A stretch of 13,780 nt of DNA from an uncultured Collinsella sp. (GTDB lineage Bacteria > Actinomycetota > Coriobacteriia > Coriobacteriales > Coriobacteriaceae), in contig CABMPS010000032.1 in NCBI GenBank assembly GCA_902388545.1, positions 1 to 13,780 of the forward strand, given 5' to 3'. Shown piece after piece: positions 7,840 to 13,687 of the stretch (positions are counted from its first letter, which is position 1; each line of letters starts with the position of its first letter). The notes beneath the pieces were generated by a model. It did not search any database, was not told the origin of the DNA, and saw nothing but the letters and a program-made list of their open reading frames with translations. A program made the position numbers and the translations under genes.

Positions 7840-8319
7840 ATGTTTAGGCCCTTGCGTCGAAAGAAACGCGCCATCACCGACGAGGAGGCGCGCGAGCTGC
7901 TTGCCACCTGCAAGCGCGGCGTCTTTGCCGTCAATGGCGACGACGGCTACCCGTATGCCATTCCCGTCAACTACTTCTTCGATCCCGAGCACGACAAAAT
8001 TTACTTTCATGGTGCCAAAGCAGGGCACAAGGTGGACGCACTCAAACGAAACGACAAAGTCTGCTTTACCGTCTATGGCAACGATTGGCACAAGGATGAC
8101 GACTGGGCACCCTACGTTATGAGTACCGTGGTCTTTGGTCGTTGTCGCCTGGTAGATGAAGCGCCCGCGTTTATCGAGGACAAAGTCCGTCAGCTCGCGC
8201 TTAAGTACTACCCTTCCGCCGAAGAAGTCGAGGAGGAGATCGCCAAAGACATAAAGGGCGTCCAACTCTACGAGATTTCGATTGAACATCTTTGCGGCAA
8301 GCAGATTCATGAAAAGTAG
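7840..8319 (+). CDS. NimA-like pyridoxamine 5'-phosphate oxidase family protein
   Basis: This is a soluble FMN-binding split-barrel protein of 159 residues. Visible family features are a first strand pair GVFAVNGDDGYPYAIPVNY (27-45), KIYFHGAKAGHKVDALKRN (53-71) with the flavin-phosphate-binding stretch, and VCFTVYG (74-80), as in NimA/NimB-type and other flavin-nucleotide-binding proteins. Relatives reduce small molecules or bind flavin or haem. Nim proteins are linked to nitroimidazole resistance, but most family members are not resistance genes and I see nothing to support that here. GAAAGGAAG lies 6-7 bases before the ATG. The gene starts 41 bases after the kinase stop on the same strand, so the two may share a transcript. 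The long charged Glu/Lys segment at 126-140 precedes the last strand. Confidence 0.85.
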   Translation: MFRPLRRKKRAITDEEARELLATCKRGVFAVNGDDGYPYAIPVNYFFDPEHDKIYFHGAKAGHKVDALKRNDKVCFTVYGNDWHKDDDWAPYVMSTVVFGRCRLVDEAPAFIEDKVRQLALKYYPSAEEVEEEIAKDIKGVQLYEISIEHLCGKQIHEK

Positions 8320-8351
8320 CGAATGCGGAAAACGCGCTCGCTACCCTCTGC

Positions 8352-8394
8352 GCCCCATGTGCCCACGCATTTTGACGGCGTAGGCACATGGGGC
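8352..8394. terminator. Hairpin between convergent genes, probable two-way terminator
   Basis: GCCCCATGTGCC (8352-8363) pairs perfectly with GGCACATGGGGC (8383-8394). After one C-A mismatch the stem continues with ACGC (8365-8368) and GCGT (8378-8381), leaving a 9-base loop. It lies between two genes that end toward each other (stop at 8319 on plus, stop at 8416 on minus), which suits a shared transcription end. There is no T-run on either strand, so intrinsic termination is not certain. Confidence 0.5.
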
Positions 8395-8415
8395 AGCACT
8401 CGAATCGAGCGCCCC

Positions 8416-9627
8416 CTATACCCCAAAAACGTAGCGGTCCAGGCGCTCACACGCCTCCTTTACGCGCGAAAGCGGCAGTGCCAGATTCACGCGAATGTGG
8501 CAGGGTCCGTGGAACGGGCGGCCGTCCTGATACCCCACGCCCACACGCGCGCCTTCGTCGAGCAGCCACTGAATATCGCGGCCATGGTCGCGGCACCACT
8601 CGGTGCAGTCCAGGAACACCATGTACGTGCCCTGCGGGCGCGAATAGGACACGCCCTTAAAATGCTCGTCCACGTAATCGCAGAAGTAGTCAATGTTGCC
8701 CTGGATGACCTGATTGAGCTCATCGACCCACTCGTAGCCCTGCGGCTGGTAGGCGCCGATAAGCGCGTGCATCGAAAGGACGTTCATCTCGTTGTAGTGA
8801 GTCTTGTTGGACACGGCGCACACGCGGTCGCGCAGCGTCTCGTTATAGATGATGTGGTAGCTGCCGACCAAGCCCGCCAGGTTGAACGTCTTGCTGGGCG
8901 CGTAGAGGGCAACCGTGCGCATGCGGGCATCCTCGCTCACCGACTGCGTCGGGATATGCTTGTGACCGGGCAGGATGATATCGGACCAGATCTCATCCGA
9001 GATCACCACGCAATCGTGTTGGCGATAGATGTCCATGGCGCGCTCGATCTCGTCGCGCTCCCATACGCGGCCGCAGGGGTTGTGCGGCGAGCAGAACACC
9101 GCGGCATGGATGTGGTTTTGGGCGAGCTTGCGCTCCATGTCCTCAAAGTCCATGCGCCACACGCCCCGTTCGTCGAGCTTAAGTGGGCTGTGGACAATGC
9201 GATAGCCCGCGGCTTCGATAGACTTGGTGAAACCGATGTAGGTGGGGCTGTGGACCAGCACCGCATCGCCCGGCTGGACGTACGCGCGCAGCGTCGACAC
9301 GACACCGCCCAGCACACCGTTTTCGTAGCCGATATGCTCCGGCGCCAGGCCCTTAACACCGTTGCGGCGGCTCTGCCATTCGATGATGCGGTCGAAGTAC
9401 TCGTCGCGCGGATTGAAATAGCCAAACATGGGGTGCTGGGCGCGCTGAATGATGTGCTCCTGGACCGTGGGCACCGTGGCAAAGTTCATGTCCGCCACCC
9501 ACATGGGAATGCGGTCGAAGCCCTCGTCGGGTGCGCTCGGAGCCATGCCGGGGATCTCGCCCCAGGAGTCAACGGCGATGGCGTCCATGCCGTGGCGGTC
9601 GATAAGCGAAGTAAAGTCGTATTTCAT
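8416..9627 (-). CDS. MalY/PatB-type PLP-dependent aminotransferase or C-S lyase
   Basis: This is a cytoplasmic fold-type I PLP enzyme of 403 residues, full length for the MalY/PatB group. The PLP-binding lysine is K246 in YAPSKTFNLAG (242-252). N183 in SPHNPCGRVW, D211 in ISDEIWSD and the carboxylate-binding R379 are all in place. The N-terminal MWVADMNF (42-49) is the group's WVADMDF motif with Asn for the last Asp. Characterised members cleave cystathionine or other cysteine S-conjugates to pyruvate, ammonia and a thiol (beta-lyase), and some have regulatory side roles; the exact substrate cannot be assigned. The start follows GGGAG by 7-8 bases. A GGACAATA sequence (about 9667-9674, minus strand) could be its -10 box. 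trmO ends 112 bases upstream on the same strand. Confidence 0.9.
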   Translation of the reverse strand: MKYDFTSLIDRHGMDAIAVDSWGEIPGMAPSAPDEGFDRIPMWVADMNFATVPTVQEHIIQRAQHPMFGYFNPRDEYFDRIIEWQSRRNGVKGLAPEHIGYENGVLGGVVSTLRAYVQPGDAVLVHSPTYIGFTKSIEAAGYRIVHSPLKLDERGVWRMDFEDMERKLAQNHIHAAVFCSPHNPCGRVWERDEIERAMDIYRQHDCVVISDEIWSDIILPGHKHIPTQSVSEDARMRTVALYAPSKTFNLAGLVGSYHIIYNETLRDRVCAVSNKTHYNEMNVLSMHALIGAYQPQGYEWVDELNQVIQGNIDYFCDYVDEHFKGVSYSRPQGTYMVFLDCTEWCRDHGRDIQWLLDEGARVGVGYQDGRPFHGPCHIRVNLALPLSRVKEACERLDRYVFGV

Positions 9628-9739
9628 GCTGAGCTCCCGTGCAAAGCGGATTCTTTCGGTAGGCGTTATTGTCCACCAGCGCGGGCGGTTTTTGCACAGG
9701 GTTTGGCGTTGAATTTAGCAGATGCGGACGTGCGGCCGG

Positions 9740-10477
9740 CTAGTCTTGCGCATCGTTGACGGCGGTTACCGTCAGCCTGGTTCCGTCAACCGTAAACGAT
9801 ATGTCGAGCCCGGCGTAGGCCAGATGGTACACGCGGCTTGGCTCGTGCTTGCTGCCCGCGCGGCGCGGATCTTGGCGAAGGACCTCGACCAAGCCGGGGA
9901 GCTTTGCGGGCGGGATCATCTCCTGCAGCGCTTGCGGAAACTCGATGTCGAGCTCTTGCCACGGCGCGTCCTCAATCCAGCCGCCGGTCGCGTCCGGGTG
10001 ACAGTCTGCAAACGGAATGTAGGGCTTGATATCGTAGATGGGCGTGCCGTCGCGCAGGTCGGCCCCCAACACATGGATGATAGGGCCGTCGTCGGTAAGC
10101 TCGACACGATCGAGTTTGACGCAGGTAAGACCGATGGGATTGGGGCGAAACGGACTGCGCGTGGCAAACACGCCCACGCGCTCTGCTCCACCCAGGCGCG
10201 GCGGACGCACGGTCTTCGACCACTTGGCGTTGGCGCCGGACCTGTCCTGCGTCTTGGCATCGGCGGCGATATCCTCCGCCGTGCCGCCGGGCGTTCCGTT
10301 TTCAAAGCGCCAGAGCAGCCATAGATGAGAGAAGGAGTCCAGGCCCTCAACCGCTACGTTGGAGGCAAATTCCGGCTCAAAGACGATGCGTCCCTGCAGA
10401 TGGGGCGCCAAAAAGCTGTTGCGCGGGATGCCGAACTTCTGCGGCAGGTCGGTATGTATGTGTGCAATAGGTTCCAT
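9740..10477 (-). CDS. trmO: tRNA (t6A37) methyltransferase TrmO
   Basis: This is the YaeB/TrmO/UPF0066 family enzyme, 245 residues when started at MEPIAHIHTD. It uses S-adenosylmethionine to N6-methylate threonylcarbamoyladenosine at position 37 of ANN-decoding tRNAs, giving m6t6A. The family's hallmark TRSPFRPNPIG is present near the middle of the protein, preceded by the usual LDSFSHLWLLWRF stretch. The rest forms the single-sheet barrel plus a C-terminal domain; length is close to the E. coli protein. The start is uncertain. ATG codons at 10477 and 10486 both lack a good ribosome binding site, and TACAAT immediately upstream of the first suggests a promoter whose transcript could begin at or next to the start codon. 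A longer in-frame start at 10543 would add unconserved residues. Confidence 0.9.
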   Translation of the reverse strand: MEPIAHIHTDLPQKFGIPRNSFLAPHLQGRIVFEPEFASNVAVEGLDSFSHLWLLWRFENGTPGGTAEDIAADAKTQDRSGANAKWSKTVRPPRLGGAERVGVFATRSPFRPNPIGLTCVKLDRVELTDDGPIIHVLGADLRDGTPIYDIKPYIPFADCHPDATGGWIEDAPWQELDIEFPQALQEMIPPAKLPGLVEVLRQDPRRAGSKHEPSRVYHLAYAGLDISFTVDGTRLTVTAVNDAQD

Positions 10478-10558
10478 GCCGGTCATTGTACGGCACAGAC
10501 GCGCGGGCAACAGGCCGCGATTGCCCGTCATCGCCATCTGCATGCAACTAACGGTTGC

Positions 10559-10587
10559 TTGGAAGGGTGCCGACCGCCGCGTATGCT
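10559..10587 (+). promoter_or_regulatory. Probable promoter of the XRE/TipAS regulator
   Basis: TTGGAA (10559-10564) and TATGCT (10582-10587) are separated by 17 bases, placing transcription start near 10594, about 25 bases before the ATG. It lies in the 140-bp divergent region shared with trmO. Confidence 0.45.
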
Positions 10588-10617
10588 TAAACCAACAAGC
10601 AGCAGAAAGGAGCCGTT

Positions 10618-11445
10618 ATGGCCTTTGCAGAAAAACTCATCGCCGTCCGTCGCGCCAACAATCTCACCCAAGAGCAGCTCGCCGCCAAGCTCTACGTCAC
10701 GCGCCAGGCCGTGAGCCGCTGGGAGCGCGGCGAAGTCACCCCGGGCATCGACATGATGAAGCTTATCGCCGCCGTAACTGGAGAGCCGCTGTCCCACCTG
10801 CTCGAAATGCCCGAGCACTATTGCCAGAGCTGCGGCATGATACTCACGCCCGATGACTGCGGCACCGATGCTCACGGCGCCACGACCGACCATTACTGCA
10901 AGTGGTGCTACGACCGCGGCAAGTACACCTACGAGACCACGATGGAAGCGATGATCGAGGACTGTGCTCCGCGTCTGGCGCAAAACACCGGCATGTCGCT
11001 CGACGAAGCCGTCTCGCTCATGGGCGCCGTCCTGCCGCAACTGGAACGCTGGCGCACCGTGCAGGAAAACGAGGAGCGCTACGGCGCCGAGGCCCGGGCG
11101 CGCTACGGCGACGAGGCCGTCGATGCAGCAAACGAGGCACTGCTGGACATGGACCCCGAGACATGGAACGACATGAAGGAACTCGAACGCGCTATTCTGG
11201 GCCAGCTCTCGATCGCCATGGGCGACGGCGAACCGGATGGAAGCGAGGCGCGCAAGCTTGTCGCAATGCACCGTCGATGGATAGCTCTCAACTGGGGCAG
11301 CGAGCCCCAAGACGAGGCATACCTGGGGCTCGCCCACGGCTACCTCGTCGACCAGCGCTTTGTTGACTACTACGACAAGCCCTGCGGCACCGGAGCCACG
11401 GCGCTTCTGGTCCAGGCCATCGAGTCGTCGCTGGCTCGCGCATAG
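10618..11445 (+). CDS. XRE regulator with zinc ribbon and TipAS-like domain
   Basis: This is a transcription factor of 275 residues made of three parts. Residues 3-62 form an XRE/HTH_3 DNA-binding domain (LTQEQLAAKLYVTRQAVSRWERG). Residues 68-97 hold four zinc-ribbon cysteines (C69, C72, C94, C97; YCQSCGM...YCKWCY), followed by a helical stretch TMEAMIEDCAP...LPQLERW typical of the putative zinc-ribbon family that follows such regulators. Residues about 145-275 match a TipAS-type ligand-binding domain: ERYGAEA repeats, AMHRRWIALNW (216-226), YLGLAHGYLVDQRFVDYYD (235-253) and a final helix. In TipA of Streptomyces this domain is joined to a MerR head and traps thiopeptide antibiotics; here the head is XRE. 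A drug or peptide sensor role is inferred. AAAGGAG supports the start. The glutaredoxin gene follows 51 bases later. Confidence 0.85.
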   Translation: MAFAEKLIAVRRANNLTQEQLAAKLYVTRQAVSRWERGEVTPGIDMMKLIAAVTGEPLSHLLEMPEHYCQSCGMILTPDDCGTDAHGATTDHYCKWCYDRGKYTYETTMEAMIEDCAPRLAQNTGMSLDEAVSLMGAVLPQLERWRTVQENEERYGAEARARYGDEAVDAANEALLDMDPETWNDMKELERAILGQLSIAMGDGEPDGSEARKLVAMHRRWIALNWGSEPQDEAYLGLAHGYLVDQRFVDYYDKPCGTGATALLVQAIESSLARA

Positions 11446-11496
11446 ACCGCGGCGGCTTTGGGTATCTCAATCGAAACCTCAACCGATTGGAGACCC

Positions 11497-11742
11497 ATGG
11501 CTACTGATCACGAGCTCGTGCTGTACGTTATGACCGGCTGCCCGTATTGCATTAAGGTCAAGCGCTTTTTGGCCGATAACGGCGTGACCATTCCCGAGCG
11601 CAATATCTCGACCGACCCCGATGCCGAGCAGACACTCATCGCCGTCGGCGGAAAGCGCCAGGTTCCTTGCCTATTCATCGACGGCAAACCACTCTACGAA
11701 TCGAGTGACATCATCGCGTGGGTGCAGAAGAACCTGCTCTAG
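11497..11742 (+). CDS. Glutaredoxin
   Basis: This is a small cytoplasmic thiol-disulfide oxidoreductase of 81 residues with the dithiol active site CPYC (C15 and C18) after the first strand LVLYVMTG. The cis-proline is P57 in RQVPCLFIDGK, and the C-terminal helix reads SSDIIAWVQKNL. The fold is complete for the family; a glutaredoxin/NrdH-like role in reducing protein disulfides is expected. The ATG at 11497 is chosen because GGAG stands 6 bases upstream; a longer in-frame ATG at 11458 has no such site and adds nothing conserved. It lies on the same strand as the XRE/TipAS gene and may be read through from it. A strong terminator follows. Confidence 0.88.
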   Translation: MATDHELVLYVMTGCPYCIKVKRFLADNGVTIPERNISTDPDAEQTLIAVGGKRQVPCLFIDGKPLYESSDIIAWVQKNLL

Positions 11743-11794
11743 CGTTCTATTGCGGTCGGCCGGCCCCAACGCACAAACCCATACGAACCGAACA

Positions 11795-11857
11795 TGTACG
11801 TCAGCATCCAAAGTCGATATTTTTCGACATCTTTGGATGCTGGCGTACAGTTTTTTT
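11795..11857 (+). terminator. Strong rho-independent terminator after the glutaredoxin
   Basis: The 19-base arm TGTACGTCAGCATCCAAAG (11795-11813) pairs with 11831-11849, with one G-U and otherwise perfect. The stem may extend inward through TCGA (11814-11817 with 11824-11827). Seven T residues follow (11851-11857). Direction is plus, ending the XRE/TipAS-glutaredoxin transcript. Confidence 0.8.
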
Positions 11858-11881
11858 GCGTGGGTCCCTCACAACCACTCA

Positions 11882-11925
11882 TTGGGGACGCACTTAAATG
11901 AGTAGTCGTTTAAGAACGTCCCCAA
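11882..11925. repeat. REP-like palindrome, GGGGACG family, copy 2
   Basis: TTGGGGACGCACTTAAA (11882-11898) faces TTTAAGAACGTCCCCAA (11909-11925) across a 10-base loop, with two adjacent mismatches. The arm ends GGGGACG/CGTCCCC and the AGTAGTC-type loop are shared with the copy at 4852-4907, so both belong to one repeat family. It lies between convergent genes and just beyond the radical SAM stop, where it may also protect or end the minus-strand transcript. No T-run follows. Confidence 0.75.
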
Positions 11926-11949
11926 CGGCTACCCGATGACACGGCGATC

Positions 11950-12996
11950 CTATTCCTCGATCTCTTTCCAGCACTGAGGATCGGCTTCGTACATATCGCC
12001 TGTGTAACCATACGTCACAGCGGGGCAGCCGCGGCACCAGCCAAAAAGTTCGCATTTGGAGCACTTCTTGAACTTTTTAAAGTCGCGCGTTGCTTCCATC
12101 TGCGGCGAAAAGAACAGCTCCTCGAGCGAGTTCTCGGCAACGTTGCCCACCTTGCTCTCCATGCGACGACATGCATAGACGTCGCCCGTAGGCAGCACCG
12201 TCATATGGCCCGTACCGCAATGGCAGCCGTCGTAGATCATGCCGGGCTTGGCGATCTTGGGGATGGTGAATTTGCCCTGCTCCCACAAAAGAAGCGTCCA
12301 TAGGTGATCTTTGAGCTGGAAGAACGTTTTGCAGCCCGCAGTCTGATGAAACTCCATACGCTCTTGCGCAGCCAGCAGCACGTCGCGATATTCCAGCGGC
12401 TCCAGATGAAACTCATCACGCTTTTGGCCCGAGGTGGGGCAGTATCGTCCAAAAGCGAACACGTCGACTTCGAGGCTTACCACAAGGTCAATGAGCTGCG
12501 GCAGCTCGGCGGCATTCATACTCGAAACCGCGTTCATAACGGCAACCCAGATATCCGCGCGCTTAAGGCACCCAATCGCACGCAAGGTCTCGGCAAACGA
12601 ACCGGGCTTACGAAAGAAATCGTGCGTTTTCTCGAGTCCATCGAGCGAGAGCTGGTATTTGCGGCACCCCAGCTCTTTCATGCGGGTGCAAACCTCGTCG
12701 GTCAGGTGGAACGGATTACCCATCACGCACCACATAAAACCCCGCTCGTGCAAAAGCTCAGCAAGGCGCCAAAAATCGGGATGGAGAATGGGATCACCGC
12801 CCGTAACGTAAAAGTACGGCTGACGACCGATGCGCTCGCAGAGGACCTGAGCCTGATCGACGACCTCGATCATCTGCTCCCACGGCATACGCTTAAAACC
12901 AGCGCAGGCACCGTTGGCGAAGATATAGCAATGTTTGCAGCGCTGATCGCATTCATCCGTAATATGCCATTGGAAGGCAAACGCAGGCTTTTGCAT
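11950..12996 (-). CDS. Radical SAM/SPASM peptide maturase, ACGX-system type
   Basis: This is an iron-sulfur enzyme of 348 residues expected to modify a ribosomal peptide by radical chemistry. The radical SAM cluster motif CxxxCxxC is C16, C20, C23 (CDQRCKHCY), followed by the SAM-contacting GGD at 66-68. The C-terminal SPASM domain has C258/C260, GDVYAC with C276, then C312, C315, C321, C324 and C342, enough for two auxiliary [4Fe-4S] clusters. The CX5CX2C spacing is one residue shorter than the textbook CX5CX3C. The start is placed at 12996, after AAGGGAG; the frame is open to 13089, but that part overlaps the upstream gene. It is last in a minus-strand operon with the flavin/ferredoxin gene (46-base gap) and the ACGX-repeat peptide. 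Assignment to the ACGX family rests on recall and context. Confidence 0.88.
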   Translation of the reverse strand: MQKPAFAFQWHITDECDQRCKHCYIFANGACAGFKRMPWEQMIEVVDQAQVLCERIGRQPYFYVTGGDPILHPDFWRLAELLHERGFMWCVMGNPFHLTDEVCTRMKELGCRKYQLSLDGLEKTHDFFRKPGSFAETLRAIGCLKRADIWVAVMNAVSSMNAAELPQLIDLVVSLEVDVFAFGRYCPTSGQKRDEFHLEPLEYRDVLLAAQERMEFHQTAGCKTFFQLKDHLWTLLLWEQGKFTIPKIAKPGMIYDGCHCGTGHMTVLPTGDVYACRRMESKVGNVAENSLEELFFSPQMEATRDFKKFKKCSKCELFGWCRGCPAVTYGYTGDMYEADPQCWKEIEE

Positions 12997-13042
12997 CGTG
13001 GGGCTCCCTTGGTCGATGTTGTAACTGATGTCGGTATTTGAG

Positions 13043-13663
13043 CTACAGGCGCCCAACGGCGCCGACGGGGCAATTCTTTGCACAAGCACCGCAATGCAAG
13101 CAGTGCTCAGGCTCTATGCGATACGAGTCTCCCGGCTCAATGCACTTCTGTGGGCAGTGCTCAAGACAGGTACCGCAACCGATACACGCATCGGAATCAA
13201 TGCGAAAACCCTTAACAGGCCCGGGCACCATGCCCTCATCTAGAGTAAAGACAGCGCGCTCAATAGGACGGACCCCCAGGTTAAAGTAGTCGAGCACTAT
13301 GTTTTCGACCTTAAAGATAATGTTGATATCACGCGTATCACCGGGATAGACGTTGGCGAGATACGGCTGCTCGGTGTAAATGACATCACGCCAGTAAGCT
13401 TGCTCGGAATCCGAGACGGGAGTGGCAACGCCGGACATGCGGATCATCTCGTTAAACCGCGTGTGGACAAGCGTTTGAATGCGTCCATCAGCCATAAGCT
13501 GACGGGCCATCTCCTTGCCGCGCGCCGTGAGGAAGTAGATAGCGTGGGACTCGTAATGCACGGCGCTCACGCAGCGAATTTGCGGCGCGCCGTTTTCGTC
13601 CACAGTTGCCAGCGAAAGCGTCCCGGCAAGCTGCATTTTTTTGAGGCAAGTCTGAGCATCCAT
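13043..13663 (-). CDS. FMN split-barrel protein fused to a two-cluster ferredoxin
   Basis: This is a 206-residue protein in two parts. Residues 1 to about 140 form a pyridoxamine-phosphate-oxidase-like split barrel (GTLSLATVDENGAPQIR at 14-30, AIYFLTARGKEMARQL at 41-56), a fold that usually binds FMN. Residues about 152-206 are a bacterial 2[4Fe-4S] ferredoxin: C160, C163, C166, C170 (followed by P) plus C174, and C188, C191, C194, C198 (followed by P). Together this looks like an internal electron path between FeS clusters and a flavin. It is made from the same transcript as the ACGX peptide (24-base gap) and the SPASM enzyme. It may therefore feed electrons to the radical SAM enzyme or carry out a separate reduction or oxidation of the peptide. 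GGAAGGGA supports the start at 13663. The precise reaction is unknown. Confidence 0.88.
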   Translation of the reverse strand: MDAQTCLKKMQLAGTLSLATVDENGAPQIRCVSAVHYESHAIYFLTARGKEMARQLMADGRIQTLVHTRFNEMIRMSGVATPVSDSEQAYWRDVIYTEQPYLANVYPGDTRDINIIFKVENIVLDYFNLGVRPIERAVFTLDEGMVPGPVKGFRIDSDACIGCGTCLEHCPQKCIEPGDSYRIEPEHCLHCGACAKNCPVGAVGRL

Positions 13664-13687
13664 TACGAGTCCCTTCCGAGCGATTGC

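Noticed and set aside
7840..8319. Nitroimidazole resistance gene (nim)
   Set aside because: The family is broad and nothing here (insertion sequence, close Nim signature) supports a resistance role.
8323..9759. A 478-codon plus-strand open frame
   Set aside because: It is opposite the MalY/PatB-type gene, which has all PLP-site motifs. The antisense product has no recognisable domain and no good ribosome binding site.
11497..11742. Glutaredoxin as part of the ACGX operon
   Set aside because: It is on the opposite strand, convergent, and separated by a strong terminator and a repeat hairpin.
12304..13041. A 245-codon plus-strand open frame
   Set aside because: It is antisense to the radical SAM gene, whose cysteine motifs are unmistakable.
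12997..13089. Longer start for the radical SAM protein
   Set aside because: It overlaps the ferredoxin end of the preceding gene, and AAGGGAG supports the ATG at 12996.
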